Origin: Gaiellasilicea sp963802765
GTDB lineage: Bacteria; Actinomycetota; Thermoleophilia; Gaiellales; Gaiellaceae
Reading direction: 5' to 3'
Assembly (NCBI GenBank): GCA_963802765.1
Contig: CAWDJZ010000013.1
Location: 1-64,000, forward strand
DNA length: 64,000 nucleotides
A program made the translations under genes and the position numbers. Below the pieces are notes generated by a model. It did not search any database, was not told the origin of the DNA, and was given only the letters and a program-made list of their open reading frames with translations. Within the stretch, counting starts at the first letter, position 1. Each line of letters starts with the position of its first letter. Shown one piece after another: positions 26,359 to 34,996 of this stretch.

Positions 26359-27317
26359 GAGACTGCCTTCGTGCGCAGGCGCGGGTCGATGATGCCGAGG
26401 ACGACATCGACGACGAGGCTGGTGACGATGAAGACCGCCACCGCGAGCAGGACGAGCGCCTGCAGCACGCCGTAATCGCGCTGGTAGACCGAGTCCACCA
26501 TCAGCGAGCCGAGCCCGGGCCGCGCGAAGACGTACTCGATGATCACCGCTCCACCGACGAGGTGGGCGACGATGATGCCCGCCGCGGTGATCGCCGGGAG
26601 CGAGGCGTTCGGCAGCTCGTGCCGGACGACGACCTGGCGGCGGAGGAGACCCTTGCCCTTCGCCGTCCGGACGAAGGACGACGAGCCGACGTCCAGGAGT
26701 GAGGGGCGAAGGATCCGCATCGTCGCTGCGGCGACACCGATCCCGAGCGTGATCGCAGGCAATGCCGTCGACTTGATGCTTCCGATCGGATCGGCCTGGA
26801 AGGAGACGTAGCCCTGCGTCGGCAACAGCTCGAGCTCGGCGCCGAGCGCGATGATCAGCAGGATCCCGATCACGAACGTCGGGATCGCGATCCCGATCGC
26901 GGCGAAGCCGGAGAGCACGGCGTTGAGGACGCGATTCGGCCAGATCGCGCCCGCAACCGAAGCCGGAACCGCGATCAGCAGGCCGATCACCATCGCCATG
27001 AACGCGAGCAGGAGCGTGGCGCCGTAGCGCTGCTGGACGAGCGCCGTGACGGAGAACTGGCTGAAGTACGAGGCGCCGAAGTCGCCGTGCAGGATGCCCC
27101 CGACCCAGTCGACGTACTGCTCGGGGATGGACTTGTCGAGACCGAGCTCGGCCCTGATACTCGCGATAGTCTCGCCCTCGACTTCCTTGATCGTGCCGCC
27201 GAGCTTCGTGATCGTCGGGTCGCCGGGGATCACCCGCATCAGCAGGAACACGGCCATCGACCCCAGGATCAGCAGCCCCGCGCTGGTGACGAGCCGCCTG
27301 ACGAAGTAGCTCAGCAT
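26355..27317 (-). CDS. dppB: Dipeptide/oligopeptide ABC transporter permease (DppB/OppB type)
   Basis: 320 residues with six predicted helices. The N-terminus MLSYFVRRLVTSAGLLILGS is the family signature. FLLMRVIPGDPT is the conserved GDP motif region and LGLDKSIPEQYVDWVGGILH the following loop. The permease core and the EAA-type segment (LRRQVVVRHELPNASLPAI) are intact. The C-terminus VVDVVLGIIDPRLRTK is typical. A GC-rich hairpin lies just upstream, between dppA and this gene. Confidence 0.93.
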   Translation of the reverse strand: MLSYFVRRLVTSAGLLILGSMAVFLLMRVIPGDPTITKLGGTIKEVEGETIASIRAELGLDKSIPEQYVDWVGGILHGDFGASYFSQFSVTALVQQRYGATLLLAFMAMVIGLLIAVPASVAGAIWPNRVLNAVLSGFAAIGIAIPTFVIGILLIIALGAELELLPTQGYVSFQADPIGSIKSTALPAITLGIGVAAATMRILRPSLLDVGSSSFVRTAKGKGLLRRQVVVRHELPNASLPAITAAGIIVAHLVGGAVIIEYVFARPGLGSLMVDSVYQRDYGVLQALVLLAVAVFIVTSLVVDVVLGIIDPRLRTKAVS

Positions 27318-27353
27318 CGAATCGTGGCCGCTCCCCCCGGCGCGCCGGGCTGC

Positions 27354-27382
27354 GAGGGCGGCCGGCCGGTCCGGCCGCCCTC
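27354..27382 (-). terminator. Strong hairpin between dppA and dppB
   Basis: The 12-bp perfect stem GAGGGCGGCCGG / CCGGCCGCCCTC has a 5-base loop and lies in the 75-bp gap between the binding-protein gene and the permease genes. There is no T-run, so partial termination or mRNA stabilisation is more likely than a full stop. Such hairpins commonly keep binding-protein mRNA in excess over permease mRNA. Confidence 0.6.
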
Positions 27383-27392
27383 GTACCCTAGG

Positions 27393-28961
27393 TCAACCCG
27401 AGATGCGCGCCTCCTCGAGGTGGACGTTTCCCTGCGCGTCCTCCCACGCGTTCTGGACCTTGTTGTGGTGGGCGACGATGTTCGTCTGGTGCGCGATCAC
27501 CATCACCGGAGCGAAGGAGCTGAAGATCTGCTGCATCGTGTCGTAGACCTTCTGCCGATCGTCGAGATCGCGGATCCCCGGAGCCTTGAGCGCCAGGTTC
27601 TCGAACGTCGTGTTCTTCCAGTTGCACTCGCAGGAGCCGAACTGACCCTGCTTCATCGCGTAGGTCGGGTTCGGCGGCAGCGAGAAGTAGTTGCCGATGA
27701 TCGTGTTCGGATACTTCTTGCCGGCCGGGAAGAACTTCGCGAGCCAGGTGCTCACGTCCGAGCGCTCGATCCTGAGGTTGAGCCCGATCTTCTGCAGGTC
27801 CTGCTGCAGGATCTGCGCCATCGTGATCCATTCGTCACGGCGGCCGGCCAGCGCCCAGAAGGTGAACGTCGTCCCGGACCTGACGCCCGCCGCGTCGAAG
27901 AGCTGCTTCGCCTTCTGCAGGTCGAAGCTGTACGGCTTCAGCTTCTTGTTGTACGCGCCGCTCGACGCGCTGATCAGCGAGTTGCCCATCGAAGGGGTCG
28001 CCAGGCCGGAGAAGGCGGCCCGGTTCATCGTCCGGCGGTCGATCGCATAGGAGAGCGCCTGGCGCGCCCGGACGTCGTTGAACGGCTCCGAGGTCACGTC
28101 GAGCTCCCACACGTGCGCGCCTGAGACGCCCTTCGGCGCGAGGAACGACGTGCTGCTCGAACGGAGCGCCTGGACGTCGGTCGGGCGCACCTGCCAGATC
28201 ATGTCGAGGTTGCCGGACCGGAAGCTCGTCACCATCGAGGTCGGGTCGGGCTCGCGCACGAACTCGATCCGCTGCAGACACGCCTTGCCGCCGAAGTGGT
28301 GCGGGTTCGGCACCAGGGCGAGCGACTGGTTCGGCACGAACGAGGACACCTTGTACGGACCCGTCCCGGTGCCGCTCGAGGCGAGGGTGTCGACGTTCTC
28401 TGTGTCGCTCATCTTGATGTCGACAAGTGCGTTCGGGAGGATCGCGCTCGGGCTTCCGAGCCTGATCCGAAGCAGGTAGGGATTGATGACGCGCACCGAG
28501 CGGATGTCCTTCGCGTTCGCACGCTGCTGCGAGGGCACCGCCGGGTCGAGCACGCGCAGGATGTTCGCGCGGGCGTCGTTGGCCGTGAACGTGCGCCCGG
28601 TCGAGTACTTCACGCCCTGGCGAAGGGTGATGAACCACGTCTTCAGGTCCTCCGACGAGCGCCACCTGGTGGCGAGGTCGGGCACGACGTTCATGTTGCG
28701 GTCGTACTTCGAGAGGCCGTTGTAGAGCAGCGTCTGCAGCGGCACCTGGCCCGCGAAGTTGAGCGTGTTCGGATCGAGCTGGCTGATGCCTGCGCCGGCG
28801 ATGCCGTACTTCAACGTGCCCTTCGACGACGTGCAGCCGGTCGCGTCGGCGCCGGCGAGCGCCGTCGGCGCCGACTGGGCCGACGTGACGGCTCCGCCAC
28901 CGACCACGGCCACAACGGCGAGAGCTGCCGTAGCGGCGAGAAACTTCCTCTTTCCTGACAT
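27393..28961 (-). CDS. dppA: Peptide/solute ABC transporter substrate-binding protein (DppA/OppA family)
   Basis: About 522 residues from ATG 28961 (MSGKRKFLAATAALAVVAVV), with GAGGAGG as ribosome-binding site. The first 30 residues form a Sec signal peptide ending near AQSA. The SBP_bac_5 family is shown by KYDRNMNVVPDLATRW, WFITLRQGVKYSTGRTFTAN (VKFHDG-type motif), and DVRARQALSYAIDRRTMNRA. It binds the solute outside the membrane and hands it to DppBC. The affinity cannot be read from sequence; Opp-family binding proteins also bind non-peptide glycosides and amino compounds. The upstream in-frame Met at 29003 is rejected because it lies beyond the RBS. Confidence 0.93.
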   Translation of the reverse strand: MSGKRKFLAATAALAVVAVVGGGAVTSAQSAPTALAGADATGCTSSKGTLKYGIAGAGISQLDPNTLNFAGQVPLQTLLYNGLSKYDRNMNVVPDLATRWRSSEDLKTWFITLRQGVKYSTGRTFTANDARANILRVLDPAVPSQQRANAKDIRSVRVINPYLLRIRLGSPSAILPNALVDIKMSDTENVDTLASSGTGTGPYKVSSFVPNQSLALVPNPHHFGGKACLQRIEFVREPDPTSMVTSFRSGNLDMIWQVRPTDVQALRSSSTSFLAPKGVSGAHVWELDVTSEPFNDVRARQALSYAIDRRTMNRAAFSGLATPSMGNSLISASSGAYNKKLKPYSFDLQKAKQLFDAAGVRSGTTFTFWALAGRRDEWITMAQILQQDLQKIGLNLRIERSDVSTWLAKFFPAGKKYPNTIIGNYFSLPPNPTYAMKQGQFGSCECNWKNTTFENLALKAPGIRDLDDRQKVYDTMQQIFSSFAPVMVIAHQTNIVAHHNKVQNAWEDAQGNVHLEEARISG

Positions 28962-28999
28962 GAAGGCCCTCCTCGTTGGGGCTGGGGTTGGGGCGGCGA

Positions 29000-29971
29000 T
29001 CACGTCGAGCTCGCCTCGACCGTCACCGTCGGTTGTCCGGACACAGGATCAGGTTCGGGCACCCGGAGGCCCTCGGCGCCGGGGGCGGACTGAACGAGCG
29101 CACCGTCGAGACGGCGAGCCCACTCGAGCGCGACCGCGGCGCGAGCGACCTTCGTGCGGGCGATCGCGACGGCCTCCTCGACGAGGTGGTCGCCGGCCGG
29201 ATAGAGCAGCCGGGAGTTGCGCAGGCCGAACTTCGCGTACAGCGGTGCACCGACGGCGGCGAGCTCCGCGAGCTCGTTGCCGCGAACGACTCCGCCGAGG
29301 CTGTCCGGCGACTCGACGTAGAGATCGATCGGCAGCGGCGTCGCAGCGCGCATCTCGGCGAGCTCGGCGGTCGTGACGTCGGAGGGGATGTTGATCGTCG
29401 TCGCCCCGAGCCGGTCGAGAACGACGAGCGCGGCCGGGTTCGACGGCGCCATCGCGACCGAGATCTTCCAGCCGCACTCGGCAGGCAGCTCTCCTTCGGC
29501 CTGCATGTCGCGCAGGAGCAGGAGGAGCCCGGTGTCCGCGACGAGAAAGCTGCGGATCCCCGCCTCGGCCGCGCGGGCGACGTCCTCGATCGCGTACGAG
29601 AGGCCACGCACGCCGCGCAGCTGGGCCGCGTGCGCAGCCCCGTCGGCGGAGCGGGGATGGGCGCCGACGCCGTAGCCCTCGCGTGGGCCCACGAAGAGCG
29701 AGACCTCGACGCCGGCCTCAGCGCCGAGGAACGACATCTCGCGGAGCTCCGACTCGGAGAGGAGCATCGCTCCGCTTCCCTGCGAGACTCGATTGACGGT
29801 GATCCCGTGCTCGGAAGCGGCGTCCAGCACGGCTTCGAGCACGCGGAGGTTCTCGACGCTCGGAATCTCGACCCGGAACTGCGCCCCGTCGGGGAAGCGT
29901 TTGGCACTGGCGGCGGGCGCCGATACGCTCGCCCTCAGCCCGAGCCTCCCGAACGCGCGCTCAGCTCGCAC
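29000..29971 (-). CDS. TIM-barrel protein, tentatively U32-peptidase-like
   Basis: About 323 residues from GTG 29971 (VRAERAFGRLGLRASVSAP). Earlier starts would run into the IclR gene region. The sequence alternates strands and helices like a TIM barrel: ITVNRVSQGSGAMLLSESEL, EVSLFVGPREGYGVGAHPRS, IRSFLVADTGLLLLLRDM, ATTINIPSDVTTAELAEMRA and PLPIDLYVESPDSLGG. The general style resembles peptidase U32-like barrels, but the U32 signature was not identified, so this is a weak assignment. It is the first gene of the 11-gene minus-strand chain and ends 38 bp before dppA, so it probably acts on or senses the imported compound. Confidence 0.6.
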   Translation of the reverse strand: MRAERAFGRLGLRASVSAPAASAKRFPDGAQFRVEIPSVENLRVLEAVLDAASEHGITVNRVSQGSGAMLLSESELREMSFLGAEAGVEVSLFVGPREGYGVGAHPRSADGAAHAAQLRGVRGLSYAIEDVARAAEAGIRSFLVADTGLLLLLRDMQAEGELPAECGWKISVAMAPSNPAALVVLDRLGATTINIPSDVTTAELAEMRAATPLPIDLYVESPDSLGGVVRGNELAELAAVGAPLYAKFGLRNSRLLYPAGDHLVEEAVAIARTKVARAAVALEWARRLDGALVQSAPGAEGLRVPEPDPVSGQPTVTVEASST

Positions 29972-30063
29972 GAGCGCCGCTTGCCAACCGGCTGACGATC
30001 CGCTTATTGTTCGGCTGTGCCGACCGTCGATGCGCTGTACGCAACATTCGGGGGCAGTTCTAA

Positions 30064-30885
30064 GTGAGCGCGACCGAAAAGTCAAGCGTCGCCGGAGGCG
30101 GGGACGGGCGGTACCGGGTGCGCAGCGTGGAGCGCGCGCTGGACGTGCTCGACGTGCTCGGCGAGGCCGACGCGGAGGGGTTGCGGCTCTCCGAGATCGC
30201 GCGGAGGCTCGACACCTCCAAGAGCACCGCGCTCGCCGTGCTCAGGACACTCGCCGCGCGGGGCTTCGTGGCCGAGCTCGGCGAGGGTCGGGGCCGGCGC
30301 TACCGGCTCGGCCTCACGCTCGCCCGCCTCGGCGACCAGGTGCTCGAGCAGATCGACCTGCTCGAAACTGCCCTGCCGTCGCTGCGGGCGATGACGGAGG
30401 AGACGGGCTGGACGTCGCGCGTCGGCGTCCTCGACGAGTCCTTCGCCGTGATCATCGGCAGGGTCGACGGCCCCGGGATCATCCGCTTCCAGAGCAACCT
30501 CGCCCGACTCGAGCTGCCGCACTGCAGCGCGATCGGCAAGGCCCTCCTCTCGCACCTGCCGGAGGCAGGCGTGCGCGGGCTCGTCGCCCGCACAGGACTG
30601 CCGGCCCGGACGGCGACGACGATCACGGACGTCGAGCAGCTCCTGGTCGAGCTCGAGCACGTGCGGGAGCGCGAGTTCGCGGTCGACGACGAGGAGGACA
30701 GCGAAGGCGTCTTCTGCGTCGGAGCGTCGGTCGTCGACCACCGGCAGGCGTGCGTTGCGGCGATCAGCCTCACCGGGCTCAAGTCGACGCTTCCCGCCGA
30801 CGGCATCGACGGGCTGGGCGACGTGGTGCGTCGCTACGCGAGCGAGATCTCGGTGAAGCTCGGCGCAGTTCCTTCGGCCGCGTAG
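30064..30885 (+). CDS. IclR family transcriptional regulator
   Basis: 273 residues. The winged-helix domain is at about 19-80 (YRVRSVERALDVLDVLGEAD, LSEIARRLDTSKSTALAVL). The IclR effector-binding GAF-like domain follows, with ELPHCSAIGKALLSHLPEAG and EEDSEGVFCVGASVVDHRQ. IclR proteins bind aromatic or small organic acids. It is divergent from the 11-gene catabolic chain across a 92-bp gap, which makes that chain its most likely target. The carbonic anhydrase gene follows 3 bp after its stop, so those two are cotranscribed. Confidence 0.92.
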   Translation: MSATEKSSVAGGGDGRYRVRSVERALDVLDVLGEADAEGLRLSEIARRLDTSKSTALAVLRTLAARGFVAELGEGRGRRYRLGLTLARLGDQVLEQIDLLETALPSLRAMTEETGWTSRVGVLDESFAVIIGRVDGPGIIRFQSNLARLELPHCSAIGKALLSHLPEAGVRGLVARTGLPARTATTITDVEQLLVELEHVREREFAVDDEEDSEGVFCVGASVVDHRQACVAAISLTGLKSTLPADGIDGLGDVVRRYASEISVKLGAVPSAA

Positions 30886-30888
30886 CAC

Positions 30889-31407
30889 GTGGCCTACGAT
30901 GCTGCCGTGGCCGGCGAGGCAACGTTCGCAGACGTCCTCGCCGCGAACGAGTCCTACGCCGACGGCTTCCGGCTCGCCGGCTTGGAGCCGCACGCGGCCC
31001 GGGGGCTCGCGGTGCTCACCTGCATGGATTCGCGCATCGAGCCGCTCGCCATGCTCGGCCTCCGCCCCGGCGACGCGAAGATCCTCCGCAACGCCGGCGC
31101 CCGCGTCACCGACGACGTGCTCCGCACCCTCGTGCTGGCCTCCACTCTGCTCGGCGTCGACCGCGCGATGGTGATCGGGCACACGAAGTGCCGCATGGCG
31201 GCCGGCGACGAGGACGAAGTGCACGCGGCGGTGAGCGACGCGGGCGGGCCGGACACTCGCAGCCTCGCCTTCCTCGTCACGGACGACCAGGAGGCGACCA
31301 TCCTCGACGACGTCCAGCGGATCCGGTCGTGGCCGTATCTCGCCGGGCTCCGCGTCGGCGGCTTCCTCTACGACGTGGACACCGGCCGTCTCAGGCAGCT
31401 CTGCTGA
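30889..31407 (+). CDS. Beta-class carbonic anhydrase
   Basis: 172 residues from GTG 30889. Zn ligands are C45 (TCMDSR), H98 and C101 (GHTKC), and the D47-R49 dyad is intact. It interconverts CO2 and bicarbonate. The protein is short, like the Mycobacterium Rv1284-type beta-CAs. It lies directly behind the IclR gene, so CO2 or bicarbonate handling may be tied to the regulated catabolic locus, where decarboxylation by the amidohydrolases is possible. Its end overlaps the convergent AlkZ-like gene by 17 bp. Confidence 0.9.
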   Translation: MAYDAAVAGEATFADVLAANESYADGFRLAGLEPHAARGLAVLTCMDSRIEPLAMLGLRPGDAKILRNAGARVTDDVLRTLVLASTLLGVDRAMVIGHTKCRMAAGDEDEVHAAVSDAGGPDTRSLAFLVTDDQEATILDDVQRIRSWPYLAGLRVGGFLYDVDTGRLRQLC

Positions 31408-32475
31408 CGGTCAGCTTCGGCTCGAGGCCGTAGAAGGCGCCGATACGCTCGGCTTCGGCCTCGACGCCCGCCTCCTCCGCCTTCGTCAGCCGCCGTGCGG
31501 GCTCCACATGTGAGGTCGATGCGCTTCGCGCCCTTCTTCCGGCTCCAGAGGCCGGCGGCGACGCCGTCGACGAGCAGGAAGCTGACGCCGGCCGGCCCCT
31601 CGTAGCGACCCTTGCCGTGCGCGGCGACCTGCTCGCGCACGGCGGGCGGGACGAGGTGCTCGCGCTCGCGGAAGCCCATCACGTAGACGTCGTACTCGGG
31701 GAGCAGCCGCACCGAGGCAGGCATGTCAGACGATCGGCCCGACTCGACCGGGAGCTCGAGCTCGTCGAAGAGCGCGCGCGCATCGTCCGCAGCTGAAGCC
31801 GCGCGCGGTGAACCATTCCCTGAACTGGCGATGCGTGGCCGGGCCGTAGGTGTCGACATACCGGAGCGCGACCCTACGGAGTGCCTCCCGCGGCTCCCAG
31901 GCCCGCTGCGGCACGAGCCAGTCGTCCGGGTGAACGAAGGTGACCCGCCGGCCCGCAGGCGGGCCGAAGCAGAGCACGTCGGCGATCGCGGCATCGCCGA
32001 GATAGAACCCCCAGCCCGACGCGAGCTGCTCCCGCGGGCCGGGACCGACCCGCTCGGCGACCGCATCCGCCAGTTCCTCGCGCAGCAGTCGTCGTCCGCG
32101 GAGCACCTCGTCGATCGCATGTACAACGGCCTCGACGTTCTCGAGCGAGTCGGCCTCATAGTCGGCAGGTCCGACGACCGCCCGCCGGGCCGCCGTCCAG
32201 AGCCCCAGCTCGTCCGACGGATGGATGTGCAGCGTGCCGCGCAGCGTCCACGTCTTCGCGAGCGAACGGCTCTCCCAGAGCGCCTCGCGGACGTCCGCCT
32301 GCGTGATCCCTTCGACGCGGGCCGCGAGCTGGAGCTCTGCCGAGCCCATCACCTGCGCGTGGATGCCGCAGGTGTCCCGGACGACCTCGACGAGCCGTTC
32401 GGCCGGAGCTCGCTCGAGCAGGTGGGTGCGGGCGAGCCGCCGCGCACGAACCTCGTCCCAGGTCAGCGAGCGCAC
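31391..32475 (-). CDS. Winged-helix DNA-binding protein, AlkZ/YcaQ-like (two frameshifts)
   Basis: The protein starts MRSLTWDEVRARRLARTHLL and continues DTCGIHAQVMGSAELQLAAR and SLAKTWTLRGTLHIHPSDEL. The QxQ-like phrase IHAQVMGS and the LRGTLH segment are the marks of the HTH_42 (AlkZ/YcaQ) family, DNA glycosylases that unhook crosslinked or alkylated bases. Frameshifts near 31795 and 31511 move the C-terminal half (ARALFDELELPVES, LLPEYDVYVMGFREREHL) into another frame and then back. The true end is GLEPKLTVSRAA at 31391. Whether it is a glycosylase or a related actinobacterial DNA-binding protein is open. Confidence 0.75.
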
Positions 32476-32498
32476 GTGCCCAGCGTAAGCTGTGGGGC

Positions 32499-32705
32499 AT
32501 GGAGATCACGGCCTCGACCCTCGAGCTCCTGACGTGGGTCACGACGCGCCCGCGCAGCTACGACGACGTGGTCGAGGCGTGGCGGAGCAACTGCCCACGC
32601 CACGCAGTGTGGGACGACGCGGTCACGGCGGGCCTGGTCACGGCCGGCGCCGACGGCGTCGTCCTGACCGAACGGGGCCAGGCCGCCCTCGCCGCGTCCG
32701 CCTGA
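32499..32705 (+). CDS. Small winged-helix-like protein
   Basis: 68 residues, ATG 32499, divergent from the AlkZ-like gene. MEITASTLELLTWVTTRPRS, YDDVVEAWRSNCPRHAVWDD and AGLVTAGADGVVLTERGQAA together look like a compact winged helix with the wing in VVLTERGQAAL. It is too short to act alone except as a DNA-binding or adaptor module. No named family is assigned. Confidence 0.55.
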   Translation: MEITASTLELLTWVTTRPRSYDDVVEAWRSNCPRHAVWDDAVTAGLVTAGADGVVLTERGQAALAASA

Positions 32706-32717
32706 GCGGCCGACCGG

Positions 32718-33521
32718 CTAGGACGCCGGCGCCGGCTCGTCGGCGAGCAGGATCTCCTTCAGCGTGTCGCCGCGGAGGCCGAGGCGCAGCGTCTCGAGCG
32801 GGATCACTTCCTCCGGGGCGATGTTGCCGAGGTTGACCTCGGGGCCGAAGTGCTTCACGAACCACGCCTGCGAGCTCTTCGACGGCGCCTCCCAGATCAG
32901 GTCGTGAAAGTCGATCTCGTGCGCGATCTCGTCGATCAGGCCGGTGCGCATGTCGCCGTCCTTGCGGAAGATGCCGGCCGTGCCGCCCTCCCGCGCCTCG
33001 GTGATCACCTTCCAGGCGCCCGCGTCGCGCTCCTCCTTGATCCACTCGACCCACTGATACGGCGCGTAGACCACCTCGGAATCCTTCGACCCGACCTCGG
33101 AGAGCACGGTGAAGTCGCGCGCGAAGTCGGCGATCAGCTCGAGCTTCTGGTCGCGCGGGATCTCGAGCGTGCCGTCGGAGATCTCGACGTGTGAGAAGCG
33201 GTAGTGCTCGAGCCACTGCTTGAAGCCGTCGAGCTTCCCGCGTGCGTAGACCGCCTCGAAGAGCGTGCCACCGCAGACGATCGGCGTGTCGAACGAGCGG
33301 TAGAGCGCGATCTTCTTCTCGAGGTTCCTCGTCACGTAGCTGGTGCCCCAGCCGAGCTTGACGATGTCGACGTACTCGCCGGCGGTGTCGAAGAGCCCCT
33401 CGATCTCGCGGATGTTGAGGCCCTTGTCCATCACGTGCGTGAGCCCGGTCTCGCGCGGCTTCGGCGACCGCGCGGGCAGGTCGAGGAAGTTCGGCTGCGG
33501 CTCGCCGTTAGAGACGGGCAT
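32718..33521 (-). CDS. comA: Phosphosulfolactate synthase (ComA family)
   Basis: 267 residues. The family signatures are RETGLTHVMDKGLNIREIEG near the N-terminus, YVDIVKLGWGTSYVT, CGGTLFEAVYARGKLDGFKQ and HVEISDGTLEIPRDQKLELI. ComA adds sulfite to phosphoenolpyruvate, giving (R)-phospho-3-sulfolactate, the first step of coenzyme M and some sulfolactate pathways. No ComB, ComC or ComDE gene is in the window. Its ATG overlaps the fumarase beta gene by 14 bp, so ComA is the last member of an unusual unit with class I fumarase and a flavoprotein. Sulfite could come from CysH. Confidence 0.9.
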   Translation of the reverse strand: MPVSNGEPQPNFLDLPARSPKPRETGLTHVMDKGLNIREIEGLFDTAGEYVDIVKLGWGTSYVTRNLEKKIALYRSFDTPIVCGGTLFEAVYARGKLDGFKQWLEHYRFSHVEISDGTLEIPRDQKLELIADFARDFTVLSEVGSKDSEVVYAPYQWVEWIKEERDAGAWKVITEAREGGTAGIFRKDGDMRTGLIDEIAHEIDFHDLIWEAPSKSSQAWFVKHFGPEVNLGNIAPEEVIPLETLRLGLRGDTLKEILLADEPAPAS

Positions 33522-34097
33522 AGAGCTCCTTCAGCTTCTCCTGCGCGGCCGCTTGCACGTCGTGGTAGAGCGAGTTGCCGTGCGCGTCGATCCCGACCGT
33601 GAGCGGGCCGAAGTCCTTGACGCGGAACTTCCAGAGGCACTCGGGCATGAGCTCCTCCCAGGCGACCTCCTCGATCTCCTCGATCTGGGTCGTCTCGAGG
33701 GCGGCGGCGCCGCCGACGATCGCGAAGTAGACCATCCCGAGCCGCTGCATGGGCTCGATCGCCTCGTCCGGGAAGCCACCCTTGCCGCAGATCGCGCGGA
33801 CGCCGTACTGAGCGCCGAGCGGCTCCGTGAAGCGCACCATGCGGGCGCTCGTCGTGGTGCCGATGCAGACCTTCTCGTAGCGGCCGTCGTCGAGCTTGCG
33901 CACGCCGGGCGCCGTGTGGAGGAGGAACGCGCCGGAGAGATCCATCGGCGGCTCGACCCCCTGGTCGAAGATCCGGATCTGCGTGCGGTCGCGGATCCCG
34001 ATGATGTGACCCTGGACGGTGACCTCGTCGCCCGCGCGGAGCTTCAGGATCTCGGCGGGGTCGGTGATACGGGGAAGGTGACGGTGTGCTCCGCCAT
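33508..34097 (-). CDS. Class I fumarase-type hydro-lyase, beta subunit (one frameshift)
   Basis: The start codon ATG 34097 gives MAEHTVTFP, then one base is missing in a C-run near 34081, and the reading continues RITDPAEILKLRAGDEVTV. The typical features of the Fumerase_C domain are GHIIGIRDRTQIRIFDQ, YGVRAICGKGGF and ECLWKFRVKDFGPLTVGID, and there is a conserved KGG motif. It forms a heterodimer with the alpha subunit and shares the Fe-S-dependent active site. Families in this group dehydrate malate or tartrate; the partner set here (comA, flavoprotein) leaves the real substrate open. It overlaps both neighbours. Confidence 0.88.
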
Positions 34098-34996
34098 CAG
34101 AACTCCCGGTCGAAGTCGAGGTTTCCCTGCGCATCGACGTGCACCGAGGCCCGTCGCGCCGCCCAGCACTGGTAATTGACCGCGACCGGATTGAGCGTCA
34201 TGTGCGTGTCCGCGTGCTCGATGTGGCACTGGAGCACCGTCACGTCGCCGCCGAGGCCCATCGGGCCGATCCCGGTCTCGTTCAGGAGCCCGTACAGCTC
34301 CTCCTCGAGCTGGGCGACGACCGGGTCGGCGTTGCGCGTGCCGATCGGCCGCGCGATCGCCTCCTTGGCGAGGTACATCGCGTAGTCGGCCGAGCCGCCG
34401 ATGCCGACGCCGACGATCCCGGGCGGGCAGGGCTTGCCGCCGGCGCCCACGATCGACTCGAGCACGAACTGCTTGATCCCCTTCACGCCGTCTGCCGGGA
34501 CGCACATCTTCAGGAAGCTCATGTTCTCCGAGCCCGAGCCCTTGGGGACGCACTTGACGTCGAGGCCGTCCCAGTCCGGGATGAACTCCCAATGCACGAT
34601 CGGCAGGCGATGGCCGATGTTCGGGCCGGTGTTCTCGCGCGTGATCGTGTGCACGGCGTTCGAGCGGAGCGGGTGCTCGACGGTCGCGCGCGCGGTGCCG
34701 TCGCGCAGCGCCTCGTAGATGCGGGCCGGATGGAGCGGGAAGTGCTCGCCGACGCGGCATGTGTAGACGGCGATGCCAGTGTCCTGGCAGACGAGGTTCT
34801 TCTCCTCGTCGGCGATGTTCACGTTCCGGTGGATCGTGTTCAGCACGCGCTGGCCCGTGACCGACGTCTCCCGGTCCTTCGCCGCGGCAAGCGCGTCCCG
34901 CAGGTCCTGCGGGATGTCCTTCAGCGCCCAGACGTAGAGGTGCGCCGCGGCGTCCTCGACGGCGTGTTGGAGATCGGTAGTCGTGATCGTCGTCAT
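34097..34996 (-). CDS. Class I fumarase-type hydro-lyase, alpha subunit ([4Fe-4S])
   Basis: 299 residues from ATG 34996. The three cysteines expected to hold the [4Fe-4S] cluster are C70 in VCQDTG, the Cys in LKMCVPADG and the Cys in KPCPPGIVGVGIGG. Other family motifs are RENTGPNIGHRLPIVHWEF and GTRNADPVVAQLEEELY. It adds or removes water across a C=C bond in dicarboxylate-like acids. The ATGA overlap with beta (34097) and the 4-bp overlap with the flavoprotein (34993-34996) show translational coupling. Confidence 0.92.
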   Translation of the reverse strand: MTTITTTDLQHAVEDAAAHLYVWALKDIPQDLRDALAAAKDRETSVTGQRVLNTIHRNVNIADEEKNLVCQDTGIAVYTCRVGEHFPLHPARIYEALRDGTARATVEHPLRSNAVHTITRENTGPNIGHRLPIVHWEFIPDWDGLDVKCVPKGSGSENMSFLKMCVPADGVKGIKQFVLESIVGAGGKPCPPGIVGVGIGGSADYAMYLAKEAIARPIGTRNADPVVAQLEEELYGLLNETGIGPMGLGGDVTVLQCHIEHADTHMTLNPVAVNYQCWAARRASVHVDAQGNLDFDREF

